Assembly (NCBI GenBank): GCA_023630585.1
Contig: CM042558.1
Location: 6,220,300-6,284,299 of the forward strand
DNA from: Cranoglanis bouderius
Lineage: Eukaryota > Chordata > Actinopteri > Siluriformes > Cranoglanididae
Direction: 5' to 3'
DNA length: 64,000 nt
Shown: positions 31,860-46,100 of the stretch, piece after piece
Numbering within the stretch: position 1 is the first letter of the stretch
Layout of the letters: each line of letters starts with the position of its first letter
Made by a program: the position numbers and the translations under genes
Notes under the pieces: model-generated
Seen by the model: only the letters and a program-made list of their open reading frames with translations
Database searches by the model: none
Told to the model about the DNA's origin: nothing

Positions 31860-33024
31860 AACTATGAGAAATTGTTTTAATATGATGGACATCCTGAATG
31901 ATTTGGTTGCATTTTAGATTATTATAAAGTAATAACTGTATAATGTTTTAAAACTATGTTCCAGTGGTGTTGACCCAATCTAAAATGGTAGAGAAGAAAT
32001 GACCACAAACAGATAATTTATTAATCATTTTTCTTCGTATAGTTAAAAAACAAAAAACAAAAACTTAAATATACTACATAAAACATTTCAAAACATCTTT
32101 CTGTATTTGTTTTATTACTTAAATAGTATGAACAATTACTGAAAAAAAATTTTTTGGTACAGGTGTGGGCATAAGTTCACATCGGCCTTGCAGAATAGAA
32201 AATATTCTAAAAGGTGCAAACATTCACTGAACCAGGGGGGTGCAAACTTTTGAACAGGACGAGCAGTGTAAATTATTATTATTTTGTCTTCTAGGAAACA
32301 TATGGAAATATCTTCTCTAGCTTCTGAAGGGCGGTACTAAATGAAAAAATAAGATCTTTAAACAAAATAAATTTACACCGCTCAACCTGTTTAAAAGTTT
32401 ACACCCCCCTGGCTCTTAATGTGTCGTGTTGCCTTCTTGAGAATCAGTGAATGTTTGCACCTTTTGTAATAGCTGTGTACGAGTCCCTCAGTTGTCCTCG
32501 GTGTGAAAAGACGGATCTCAAAATCATATAGTCCACCATTGGAAAGGGGCCAAATATGCAGAAGATGCCGGAAAAGCAAAGAATGTGCAGGACCTGGAGG
32601 ATTTTTCTGAAGAACAGTGGGCAGTTTAACTGCTCAGGACAAACAAGGGACTCATGAACAACTATCACAAAACATAAAAACAGTCGTTGATCATCCTGGT
32701 AACAACACACAGTATTAAGAATCGAGCGTATGTAAACTTTTGAACTGGTTCATTTGTGTAAATTCAGTTATTATTGTGGACTATATGTAAACATCTGTTA
32801 TGTGAAACAGTTTATTCAGGGCAGAACTAAATAACAAAATGCAATTTTTATGATCCCTCGTTTAAAAAAAAAAAAAAAAAGATGAACATTTAGCAGATTC
32901 TGCACGGCGTATGTAAACTTATGATCTCAACTGTATGATTGTATTACTAACATATTGTCTTTCCACCGCTTTAAGTATATGATCAGATTAACTAGTGAGA
33001 TAAGCTTCAGTGTCACCGAGTACA

Positions 33025-33062
<38 letters not shown>

Positions 33063-33110
33063 TTGCATGCGATGCAGGACAAACACACAGATCACATTTC
33101 CGCTCTCGGG
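31860..33110. other. intergenic region between NOC3L and TBC1D12
   Basis: No gene. About 32150-32935 looks like decayed DNA-transposon sequence with repeated GTAAACTTTTGAAC-type motifs (32247, 32395, 32731, 32911). A GT microsatellite lies at 33027-33060. Confidence 0.5.
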
Positions 33111-34138
33111 TTTATTTACACGTGCTCTACTTTTAGTGGTGTCCGACTTCATCAGATATTTACAATTCTGCTCATCACCGAGTATGAAAACTGTACAATA
33201 TAGCAGGGAGGGAGTAGAAAAGAAAGTCAGAGTTAAAACACGCGACGTACGTTTTTAAAATCAGGAATCCGAGAGAGACAAAATGCGCTGGAGTTACAGA
33301 GCAGATACATTTGGTCGAATATTAAAACAGACAGAAATGGACAGAATATGTATATTAAAGACAGGACAGGACAGTTTCATTTGAGCAGACGGCGCACGCT
33401 TTGATAATTTAGTGTCTTTTTTTTTTTTTTTGGAGAAACACGGTCCCGGCTGAAGCGCTGCCGGCTCGTGTGGGTCGGGGGGAAAAAAAAAAAAAAACTC
33501 ATCCCGTAACTACAACTTGCGGAATGAAAAGCTGACTGCGACAAGCATGCAAAGCGTCTTACCCACTGCCTTTCAAACCTTCATTGCACATCATAGAGAT
33601 CTTAATACTCCTTTTATCGCATACAGCCTAGTCCTGGAGCTCTGTTTTACGAGTAGTGTTAAGAATATCCTTCATGAACTTCACATCACAGCTTTAAGTG
33701 CAACATATTGACCGTTAGAGGAAGCAAGCGGCGATAGCACACGACACGGAGAGACGGCCGTTCGCATTGGTCCGTGTATTTACGATGCGCTGAGGAACAG
33801 GGAAAAAAAAAAAAGTTTCAGAGCAAATCAAATCCTGCTGGTGGTGGAATATTTCTTTTTTTTTTTTTTTTTTTTTTTCGTTCTTTCCCCAGGAGAAAGT
33901 GTGTGTGTCTTATACGGGAAACACACGAGTGTTTTCTTTCCAGAGACTTCAAAACTGTCGCGCATGTATACCTACATCTAAATCACTAGCCACGTCTGTA
34001 ATACTGCAGATCATTTCAGGGAGAATCAGTTCTACTTCAGTCTTCATGCCGACTCCTCGACCTTTCACTCCCTCCGCAGGAGTTATTACAACTTCGGAGG
34101 AAAACGACGTGAGACTTGGCGGTTGGAGCCTGGAGGCG
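33111..34138 (-). other. TBC1D12 3' UTR with polyadenylation signal
   Basis: The last exon encodes VFSALMKDKESDKSGSPTLK before TGA at 34141-34139. About 1 kb downstream, AATAAA lies at 33116-33111 on the minus strand. The interval holds several poly-A/poly-T runs (33419-33431, 33483-33497, 33857-33879) but no recognisable transposon. Confidence 0.55.
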
Positions 34139-37100
34139 TCAGGAGCTTTTCAGCGTAGGGCTGCCACTTTTGTCTGATTCTTTGTCCTTCATTAGTGCAC
34201 TGAAGACCTAAAAGAAAACAAACAAACAAGACATGTAACACAAACGACAGTCCTGATGTACAACAAAGGCTAACTAACATCATTTCATTAGTTATCAAAC
34301 GTGAATACAGATGTTACTCATTTAGCACTAATTATTCAGGAATATGTACATTCCAACAATTTGTATCAAAGCACTGTTAAATTCTTCATTTTGATTGGTC
34401 AGAAGGCGTTGATTCATTTTCCAAAAAATCAAGTTTCTATGTGATTAATACTCTCATTCTACAAAATTACCTTATTTTTTCCTTAAAATGGTACATTTCC
34501 TCAGTTTAGACATTTGATATGTTTTCTATTGCATGTTACACAGCGTCCCAACTTTTTTGGAATTGGGGTTGCACTACATCATCGTTTCTAAAGTAACGAC
34601 TCGTACGCGGGGACTTGTACAGCGGACACGCCGCATTACCGAGGGCTAATAATTAACGGATAAAAAAAAAAAAAAAAAAAAAAAGTGTGAAGTTTTCGGT
34701 AAGGAGACGTTTATTTAACGTTTATTTATGGAAGGAGTCTCCAGTGTCAGTAAGTTTTCCACCTGTTCAGGACAGACAGATTTTTTTCCAGTAATATGAC
34801 AAGCTGCGTTTTTGGACTTGTTAACTCCATGAGAGAGGAGAATCGAGGCTGATGAGCGTTTACAGCTGCTGTAAAGTAAATAAGAAGAGGCACTAACTTG
34901 TCTCACATACAGGTGCATCTCAATAAATTAGAATGTCGTGGAAAAGTTAATTTATTTCAGTAATTCAACTCAAATTGTGAAACTCGTGTATTAAATAAAT
35001 TCAATGCACACAGACTGAAGTAGTTTAAGTCTTTGGTTCTTTTAATTGTGATGATTTTGGCTCACATTTAACAAAAACCCACCAATTCACTATCTCAACA
35101 AATTAGAATACTTCATAAGACCAATAAAAAAACATTTTTAGTGAATTGTTGGCCTTCTGGAAAGTATGTTCATTTACTGTACATGTACTCAATACTTGGT
35201 AGGGGCTCCTTTTGCTTTAATTACTGCCTCAATTCGGCGTGGCATGGAGGTGATCAGTTTGTGGCACTGCTGAGGTGGTATGGAAGCCCAGGTTTCTTTG
35301 ACAGTGGCCTTCAGCTCATCTGCATTTCTTGGTCTCTTGTTTCTCATTTTCCTCTTGACAATACCCCATAGATTCTCTATGGGGTTCAGGTCTGGTGAGT
35401 TTGCTGGCCAGTCAAGCACACCAACACCATGGTCATTTAACCAACTTTTGGTGCTTTTGGCAGTGTGGGCAGGTGCCAAATCCTGCTGGAAAATGAAATC
35501 AGCATCTTCAAAAAGCTGCTCAGCAGAAGGAAGCATGAAGTGCTCCAAAATTTCTCGGTAAATGGATGCAATGACTTTGCTTTTCAAAAAACACAATGGA
35601 CCAACACCAGCAGATGACATTGCACCCCAAATCATCACAGACTGTGGAAACTTAACACTGGACTTCAAGCAACTTGGGCTATGAGCTTCTCCACCCTTCC
35701 TCCAGACTCTAGGACCTTGGTTTCCAAATGAAATACAAAACTTGCTCTCATCTGAAAAGAGGATATTGGACCACTGGGCAACAGTCCAGTTCTTCTTCTC
35801 CTTAGCCCAGGTAAGATGCCTCTGACGTTGTCTGTGGTTCAGGAGTGGCTTAGCAAGAGGAATACGACAACTGTAGCCAAATTCCTGACACGTCTGTGTG
35901 TGGTGGCTCTTGATGCCTTGACCCCAGCCTCAGTCCATTCCTTGTGAAGTTCACTCAAATTCTTGAATTGATTTTGCTTGACAATCCTCATAAGGCTGCG
36001 GTTCTCTCGGTTGGTTGTGCATCTTTTTCTTCCACACTTTTTCCTTCCACTCAACTTTCTGTTAACATGCTTAGATACAGCACTCTGTGAACAGCCAGCT
36101 TCTTTGGCAATGAATGTTTGTGGCTTACCTAGTGAACCAAACTGAGAGACCATTTTGAAGGCTCAGGAAACCTTTGCAGGTGTTTTGAGTTGATTAGCTG
36201 ATTAGCATGTCACCATATTCTAATTTGTTGAGATAGTGAATTGGTGGGTTTTTGTTAAATGTGAGACAAAATCATCACAATTAAAAGAACCAAAGACTTA
36301 AACTACTTCAGTCTGTGTACATTGAATTTATTTAATACACGAGTTTCACAATTTGAGTTGAATTACTGAAATAAATGAACTTTTTCACGACATTCTAATT
36401 TATTGAGATGCACCTGTATGTTGCACAGCATTAAATATAACTAGGAAAACAACAATGCGTCCTTAAAATCTAATCATAGGCAAACTGCTGTGGTATAAGT
36501 GGAATAAAGCACTCCGGCCCGTGTTATTGTTAGCGGTTATCGGGAAATGGTCAACTCCAGGGTGGTAACGTCAAGCTGAGTCACGCCGCCGTGTGTGTGA
36601 TTATTTTCCTATCAGCTATCAGCCCGCCACAAAGTGTTTTATTTCTTTAAGTATCAGCTGTTTGGGAAATCCTGGCATGAAAGTGAAATCTTTCCATACA
36701 GAATATACCGTTCATACGGAATTCTCTTCAAGTGATGGGACACCGAATAATTCGGTCAAATGACAACAAAGGAAACAAACACACAGTGTGTAACGGTCAT
36801 CGTCTTATCATGTGCTGGGTCTGAATCATTTTGTTAATTGCTGCACGTATTATATTATACATGCAGACAAATGTTCTAATCCAGTCACGTATCAGTCCGT
36901 AAAGGATTTCGTGGAGTTTGTCAAAAGTCGCGATGCAACTTACGGAGTTTTTTTGCGCTTTTTTTTCTTTTTTTTTCGGAAAACTACTTGAATTCGCGAA
37001 ATCACAATCGCACAAAATAGTTCTGCACGCTCTTTTGCGGTGATGTTAGTTGGTAAATGAGACCTTTTAGCTGTACTCATGTTCCATGCACGTGAATCGA

Positions 37101-40100
37101 AGAGGGCTCTGACTGAATGCGCGTTGTGATGACGCCACATGACGCGTCTTGGCCCAAATCCCGGAAATTTCGAAAGATCGCAAGCTCCTCCGAACATCGC
37201 AGAGTTTGCTTGATTTAGCGGTGATTTCTGCGATCGTAAAAAAACACTGCTTCGCTATTCTTAATCATTTTCTTCGAAATAACAATAATGCTGCGTCCGA
37301 CTAGGAGATCCTTCCCCATTTATTGATGCCGCATCCCAATTCGCCTACTTGTACTACGCACTAAAAGTACGTACTCTTTCTGTCAAGAAAAAGTACATAC
37401 TTTTGAGTGTGTGGCAAAAGAGTACGCGAGTGCCGGGTCATGTAATGGAAGAGAGCGTTGCCTAGTCATGCGCAGAAACTCCTCGTTAGTGGTGAGGGAT
37501 GTTGACGCGAGATGATGATGATGTAGTGCATCCCAAATATGGTCTGAAAGTATAGCTGTCACAGTGTTCTGTGTATCCGTGTGTCCTGTACTGTAGAGTT
37601 ACTGTGTATCCCATACATGGAAGAAGAATTCGGAAAGGAAAGAGCTGTAAGGTACAGGTTACACAACACTGTGATGACTACAACAGAAGAGAAGAGAAGG
37701 TTCTGGCCTTGTGGCATGATTAAAGCCGCAGACCCCGGGCCGGGTCGTGACAATAAAGCACTTCAATAAAGTGTTCTCTTTCATCACAAAATAGCAAAGC
37801 CGTACAATCAGAATTTGATGCGTTTCAGTTTGTAGGTTTACCCAGAAGTGTACCACTGCTCGTGTAAGCAGCTTTGTCGTGTTGTAGTGGATGGGAAACG
37901 CACCTGGGGCCATTTGCGGTTGCTGCTGGTCATGTGTGTGTTGTGGATGGCGCTGAAGAGGCGCTCGGCGGGGACGTGCTCGGGCAGGCGCGTGAGGAAC
38001 TGGGCCATGTGGATGAAGTCCATGTGCAGGAGCACGTCCTCGTACAAGCGCAGGATCCCCAGAGCCGTGCGGAAAAGGAACTCTTCTCCGTCTCTGCAGA
38101 ACACGTCCCACACGCGGCACGCCACATCCAGCGGTAGGGATTTGCTGTAGAGTGTGAAAATCCTGCACACACACACACACACACACACAAATCATTTTAT
38201 GTCGATCAGCACAGACACAACAGTCTCGGCAATGCAGGTGATGACTTCATAATGCTATATCCCATAGTACAGTACAGTCTATATACAGAAGTACAGTTGC
38301 AATCAAAATTATTCAACCCCCACTGCAGATCAGCTTTACTGTCAACATTTACAGACTTTCAGCTGTTTGAAATGAACAAATCAAGCAAGAGCAATCGAAA
38401 TAGCTCAACACAACGAATGCTTCAAGTGGTTTCCCCAAATTCAACTGAAAATGACTTCTCCAGTTTCAAAATTATTTAACCCCTTCATGGCAAGCATCTT
38501 TAGTACTTAGTAGAGCACCCTTTTGCTGTTATGACCTGCTGCAAACGAGATGCATAGCGAGATGCAACGTCTGACCACGCCCCTCCTGGTGGCCAGTCCT
38601 CCACCGGACACGGGAGTTTATTACATTAACATGGCAATATTACAACCGAGAGGATCCATAAGCTGCTCAGAGGATATGACAAATGCCAGAGGCAGTAATA
38701 AAGCTCTAATAATAAACATCTATGAAAACTTCTTTATTTTATCCAAAGGGTGTGCAAACTTTTCAGCTAACGGTATACCAGGGGTTACATGCATTTTTGT
38801 ATTTAGATTTCAACCGGTCATAGCCGTGGCCTAGAATGGATTTTCTTTTGAAAATTGTGAACTGTACCTCTACACCCCCGGAAACCCTGAAAAAAAAAAA
38901 AAAAAAAAAAACTGCAAAGAGGTCATTTTGTCCTTTCACAAATTATAGCAAACAGCAGAAAATAATTATATTCAACTCCTGAACTTGTACACTCCCATTC
39001 ACCTCAATGCTGCGTCCCAATTCGCCTACATATAATATGCACTAAAAGTATGTACCCTGTTTGTAAAGAAAAAAAAGTGTATGCTTTTGAGTGTGTAGCA
39101 ATAGTACGCAAGTACTGGGACATACTAACACGTAACGGAAGAGAACATTGTTGCCTAGTTACGCGCACTGTCACCGTCAACAAACTCCTCGTTCCATTTC
39201 AGCCTTTCTTCCTTCGAAATTCCTTATATAATTTATATTATAGAATTTAATTTACCATTGCCTTGATTTATTTTTCCACATTTCATTTACACCTCTCTAA
39301 AATACGCATCACCGACGTTACATTCGTCCGCCATGTTTGCAGGTTGAATTCGGTGAAGCAAACCGTCATACGACTCCACCTCCCTCGCGCAAGGAGTTGT
39401 GGACAACATTAGCTGAAAAAGCGTCCATGAATCCACACTTCGAAAATCTGCCAGTACTAGAGCGGCCTCTAGAGGTGAAATTAAAAACTATCGCCGACAA
39501 ATTTTGTTGTGTTATTTGAAGTGTTTTTTTGATTCATTTTGGATATATCTTTTATTTACTTTAATATTTATTAATAGTTAATATATATTAATATTTATAG
39601 ATTTATTTCATATACAGTCAGTACTATTTATTTTTGTAATAAAGTTCAGCAATATTTTACTTTGAGGGTTATGTTTTCATTCAGTATCGATTTTAAAATC
39701 GTTTTATCGGTTATCGGCAGGTACCGCCCAAATTAATTATCGGTATCAGTAAAATCCACTATCGGTCCACCTCTATTTGGGTCACACTAATTTCCTGTCT
39801 TGGACTCCTGAATACAGATGGCAGCGGCATTGTCGTGATTCGAACTTTGAAATTTTCTCCTGCACCACTCTTCAGCACAGAGCGTCATTTCATAGTAACA
39901 GATCAAGACATCTGTTAGAAAAGTCTGAGTCACTCACCAGTCTATCAGGTAGAGGTCTGGAGTGAGGTTGGAGCTTTGGAAGTGACTGAATAACCTGGGA
40001 AGATTTTCCTCAAAGAACACCTCGAACACTGCAAAGTACTTCAGCATCTGCAGGTGAAGAAGCACCACAGCAAAGTGAACACCACAGAAGAAGATCTGCT

Positions 40101-43100
40101 GAACCAAAAAAAAATCCCAAATGTGTTAAGAGTTCTGTACCAGTTCATGGTCCACTCTGAAGAAAGCCATCTGACAGGGTTTATTCAGGAGGTTGGCGAA
40201 GGCGATGAAGGCGTCGGCCTCCTCCAGGTTCAGGATTAACACAGCGGCGATGAACGACATGCCCTGCACCTGGAACCAACCGACACACACGGTGATGTTA
40301 ACAATTCTGCACACACTGAGCAGCATCAGCACTCGGTGAATAATCGGAGCCGGGGGTGGTGTTTCTGTGTGCTAACTTGTCTTGGCATACTCCGATATTA
40401 AAATGTCAAGCTCTTATGCAAAATGCGTGAAGATCAATTCATCTGTAAGGTGCAGTCATGCTTGCTTGGATAGTAGTCGACATTTAAATTTGCAGTCTGT
40501 TGTGCCACAGCGGAGCCCAGTACACAATATATATTTTCATTGATTTATTCAGCATTGTGAAAATTCATGTTATTGTTAAGTAATTATACGTTAAAAGACA
40601 AAAAAAAAACTACTGAAAATTGAAGCCGTTCTGTTTAGATCTAAATACAAACTTTGTAGCACTTCTACAGAGTTTCCTCTGAAACCGTTTAACACTCACG
40701 TATCCCACATCGGGCCGGTAGCAGGTGTACGCTCCGAGCACGCTGTGCAGGAGATCATGGTACGGCCCTCCCTGACATAACGACAGAGGAAAAAAAGATC
40801 ACGGGTTATTTATGGGCTCATGATCAAACCTCAGCAGTGTGAACGTTTAACCTAAACTCACCTTCTGGAAGATGAACAGAGATGGGAAGGTGCGGGAGAT
40901 GTCAAGCTTGATCAGATCCAGGCTGGATTCCCGATCCGCCAGTGACGCTCCACTGTCGGCTGTGGACAACACGGGCGTACATTCATTCACAGACACATTT
41001 TGTATATGTTGGAAAAAAAAAAAATGTATGAAAAGCATGACTGTACTCTCTTTACGATCTATGCCTTGTGATAACTAAAGTGAGGAGAAATACTTTATGG
41101 TTTAACCATACACTGAGGTTAACTCAATACACAGTGAGTTCAAGTAAAGAAAAGGGTAACTGGTAAGCAATATAAAGTTAGCAATCAGCAAAAAAATATG
41201 TGGTTTCAACTCCTTCCTGCCGGAAATTTTGCTGAAGCAACAAAAAAAAAAAAAAGATGAGAAAGAAACCACTAATCACATACGCCTACTGCGCTCCTTT
41301 TTCAACAGCCCCGCTTCTGGAAGTAAAGTTCCCAACCATCCAGCTACAATATGAATCATGGTCCTGACAAATGATTTCAAAGCAATTTTTTAAAAGCAGG
41401 GAAAAAGTCAAGGGTACAAGACTGTATGCTTATTGTCTTTTATGAGGGAATAAACTACCGGCATCCTAAAAAGCAATGACATGAATGAATGTTCTCCAAA
41501 AAAATAGTATTTTTGTATGTATTTTAGTTTTTGGGAATTACAATACAGCATATACTGTATACTGGGGGCCACGGCGACTTAGCGGTTAGCATTTTTGCCT
41601 CGCACCTCCGGGGTTGGGGGTTTGAAGCCAGCCTCCATCCTGTGTGTGTGTGTGCGCGGAGTTTGCACGTTCTCCCTGTGCTTCGGGGGTTTACTCCAGG
41701 TACTCTGGTTTCCTCCCCCAGTCCAAAGACATGCATTGTAGGCTGATTGGCATTTCTGAATTGAATGTAGTGTGTAAATGGGCGTGTGAGAGTGTGTGAT
41801 TGTGCCCTGCGATGGATTGGCACCCCGTCCAGGGTGTCCCCCACCTTGGGATCGGCTCCAGTCTCCCTGCAATTGTGTAGGATATGCGGCACAGAAAATG
41901 GATGGATATACTGTATAGTATATATATAATATAATATAATATAATATAATATATATATATATATATATAGTGTTTTTTCCCCCCAACACTTTCAGTTGAT
42001 TTAGACGTGGCTAATTCAAATCACATCATAGTGCAGTGGTTCACTTCAGACTGATGGTTCATCATAGCCAATGTTAGAAAAATACTCTATTAAAATTCTC
42101 TATTAAACATAGCACTCGGAGCATTCCACACAAGCCTGAAGACAGCTGTGTGGAAAAGCGGAGGAGAAAACTGCATTTAAATGAGCATGCTGTGAGCGGG
42201 CCTGGTGTCCGTGAGGAAGTTCATGCTGAGGAACTGGCCGAGCGAAAGCAGGGAAGCAGAAGGATTCTGACGTTTCCGTCTACACGTGGTGTTGGTATGG
42301 AAGACATACCCTCTGCCTCGACCTCGCTGCCCGTCTCTCTGAAGCTCCTCCAACGCTCCTTAGCCCGGGAGAGAAAGATCTCGTACAGCTCTGCCAAGAA
42401 GAGGACAGAAAGATGAGTGAGTAAGGAAACATGGGGAGAAAGTAAGCAAGCTTGATTTGTCTTGGACACAAACCCACAGCTGAAAAGTTCTTTCATGCTG
42501 CTGTTTTTTATTTTTATTTTTTTACAGTAACAGGTGAAACCAAACCAATAAATATATTACATCTTCTGCACTAGTTTAAAGGCAGCGTCCCCGTATGTTA
42601 GTGGTAGCTCTGTTACTATAGACGGTTCTGTCTAACTTTTCAGTGCTCTGAAAATGAGCATTATTGTAGCTATATAATGACTTTTTAAATAAGGAAGTAT
42701 TTTTAGGCAGATATTTTCCAAGCAATTTGGTGGACGTTTCCTTGAAATTTGCTGTTTTGCAACTCAAAAAAACTACTCATTCCTTCAGTACTCCCTTTAA
42801 AGCCACGCCCCCTGAACACATGATGCTTTGGCTAGAATGCCTGTTTACTCTTTCAACAGTGAGCTCTTACTGACTTGATAGGCATCATGAGACAGCCTCT
42901 AGGGAGGAGGCAGGAAGTGGCAGACACTTCTATCTAAAGCAAGCTGAGCAGGCGAGGGTTAAGAGCCTTGCTCAATGACCCAGTAGTGGCAGATTGGCAG
43001 TACTGGGATTTGAACCAACAACCTTCAAGAGCACTAACCTCCGAGCCACCACTGCCCTACTAGCAATGGACCCCTGTTGTGAGCTTGTGGTTGTTTTTGT

Positions 43101-46100
43101 GAATTCAGCATTTATACATTGTTCTCCCAAATTTTAGTTGAATACCCTTTCTTTTATTTTTATTAAGCAGTTTAGACACAAACAGAAAGACATATATATG
43201 AACCCCGGTGTTATTATTCCTATACATACAGGACATAACTAAATAACTCCCACTTACACATATTAATGTTGCTTGCTTGTATGGAGAAAGCTTAACTTAT
43301 TACAAGAGCAAAATTCAAACCAAAGCTCACCAGTGCATTTCACTCAATATTAAAGGTCTTCATAAAACAAAATGGTTCAGTATGTAATTTCATAAGGAAA
43401 CCAGCTTCTACGTCTTCTATCGAAAGGCTTATTAATCACTCGAATACCCGGGGTGATGTTGAGCTCGTTGCCGATGGCTAGGCTCCACACTTTGCCGCGG
43501 ACGTTGGGTGGAAGACCCTGCCACCACAGATCTTTAACCCTGCGCGTGCCGCGCCTAAACACGGCATGAGGAAATGAAGAGGGAGGTTTAAATCAGAACA
43601 CGTTTAAATCAGCCTGTTATATTGTCTGTATGAATTAGCAGTGATCCAATGTCTTAACATTAGTTGCTATTCAATCATCAGAGGACCATAAGTGGCCTGT
43701 GTGGACTGTTACCTGCTCCAGTGTATACAGATGTTCAATTTTATACCTTCACTTAATAATCCTGCCTTCCATGATGGTATAAAGGTCATTTATTTACAAC
43801 TGAAATACTGTTCCAGTGTTGCCCTTCTGCCCCATAATGAATTCAGAAACCCCAATATGGATGGATGGATGGATGGAGAGTTGCTCACATGCTGTCCCAG
43901 TTGGGCAGGACCTCCGTGTTCCACACCACCATGGCGTTAACGATGCTGTCCTCCTGCTTGAAGCGCTCCTTCATCTGCTGCTTCTTCTTCTGGGCCTCCT
44001 TCAGCTCTGCATACACACACACACACACAAAACAACACAATTTTACTCAAAATGCTATTCCCTATTAAAAGGGGTAACTGATGATGAGCAATGAGTCAGC
44101 TAAGTCAGTAACCCCAACACTGGTTCAAACACAGTAGCTTTTCATTTACATATCCGGTTAGGAGAATTCCATTTAGTGGATGTTTTGAGCACAATGAAGT
44201 GAAGGACAGGACACACAGCAATGAGAGATGAGAGATTCTTCTATGACTTGGTTTCTAAGCAGATCTGCGTTTACCTCTCCTCTTGGCCTCGGCCACCATT
44301 TCGTCGTATTCCTGCCGGTGGCGCTGAGCTTCCTCCTCGGGTTTAGCGGGAAGGTTACTGAAAAGGAAGTGAGCAGGTTTAATAAGTAAGCATTGGAGAA
44401 AATGAGAAAGGCTCCTAAACAGAAATATCATCATGCAACAAACTGAATGGTACACTGTAGGGCGGGGCTTATTAAAACCATTCACATTTAGATGTTTTTA
44501 ATTTATAGAGTCTTTAGGTTGCCATGCTTGTGACACAGTTTAATCCACTCTACAATTCATCAATATTGTGCTTCAACATGCAGGTACATTAAACACCATT
44601 ATATCACAGCGCTGCTGAATTCTCAACTCTGATTTGTCAGGAGGTGTTGATTCATTTTCTATAACAGCAGCGCTGACATTACTTTCGGCTGCAGGATTTG
44701 TATAAGTGGCCATGTTCTAATACATGCAAGTTAGACAGGGAATTCCATGGCGAACACTCCACATAAACTGAATAAATTGTTGATATGGCGAAGTTTTGTG
44801 GAAGGAGTCTCCAGTGTCAGTGCTTATTTAGATAAATGGCTTTGCAGTTTCTAACATGAAAAGATGCATTAGAGAGAAATAAAGAGAAGCAAGAGAGGAA
44901 ATGACTGTTTAGCAAATGTTCCACAACAATAAACATAACTATAAACGAATACAAAGTATGGTGTGATGCTCTGGTAAATTGCTGTTGTATAAGAGGAATA
45001 AAACACTTCAGGATATCCTGTTATATGTAAATAATCAACTTCAGGGTGTTAACAGTAGCTCTGCTTCCTCACACCGCCCCACTGTTGATTGTTTTCCTTA
45101 AACACCACATCCCGAAGTGCTTTACCCCCTACTTATTTGCAGTCACAGTGTGTCATTACCATCTCAACCATTTCCAAATCATTGTGTCCATATTAGAAAA
45201 TTACAATCCCAGAACACTAGTGCCAGTATTTATTATCTGCCACACCAGGTTTGTCTGCAGGCCTCATGGATTACAAATCCCTCTCGCATTTCAGCCATCA
45301 TTCATTCTTTATGAGTGCCGGAACAAAGGGGACAGTTTGAATGATCCACGCGGTGAAACGGGAGCCGTCGAATAAGTTGAGGCTCATTTCTAGCTCTTTG
45401 TTTAGAGAGAAGTGAGCTCCTCGTTGGGCTAAATGCTACAGCTCACACTGCACGCCACACCCTGATCTGCAGGCAGAGATGATGAGGACTGCGCACTGGA
45501 AGGCTGAGAAGCAGGACATCCTGCCAAGAGCTCATTTGGAAGCTCAGTATTGTGTTGTGCTGTATCCTGAGGTCAAAAAGGCTGAGGTCAAAGAGGCTCT
45601 AATGCTACCCGACACGGATCTCACTTTAGCATATATGATGAAATGAAAATTATGATTCAAGAGTCTAGAATACTGTGACAGGGTAAACAGCATCGTCTTG
45701 TGAGGCGTCGTCATGTTTTGCTAAACAAATCCAGCCTTGAGCTGGTACTGACAAGCTGCAGTAACAAATATATCCAGAAAGAAACAGAACAGCTGGATGT
45801 GATATGATGTGCACAGCCCAGAGCTGGTAAGGAACTGGACAGGCAGCCAGGCGTGGCGGTTTTATCTTAGTGAGCAAGAAATCATTTGATACTTGTACAA
45901 GGTCCTGGCCAACATACTTTATTCCCAGTGCTAATGTCGACATTAACACCACTGAGAGAACTTCTTTGTCACTGTGGGCTCAGTCGCCAAAATATGATTA
46001 TACAATTATCAAAATATTAAAAGGCTCTTTTTTTCCTAACAAATGTTACTTAGTCCAATTATAAACAGCATATCCAGTCCAGTCCATGGAACCAAGATTA

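Larger units (their letters stand above)
34370..36660. repeat. dispersed repeat split by a Tc1 element
   Basis: TTGATTGGTCAGAAGGCGTT (34392), GGAAGGAGTCTCCAGTGTCA (34730) and, after the Tc1, GCTGTGGTATAAGTGGAATA (36487) and GATTATTTTCCTATCAGC (36600) occur in the same order at 44590-45140 without the Tc1. Confidence 0.75.

Noticed and set aside
42959..43060. A tRNA gene on the minus strand
   Set aside because: Only promoter-box similarity is present, with no cloverleaf or mature 3' end. It continues into SINE body sequence.
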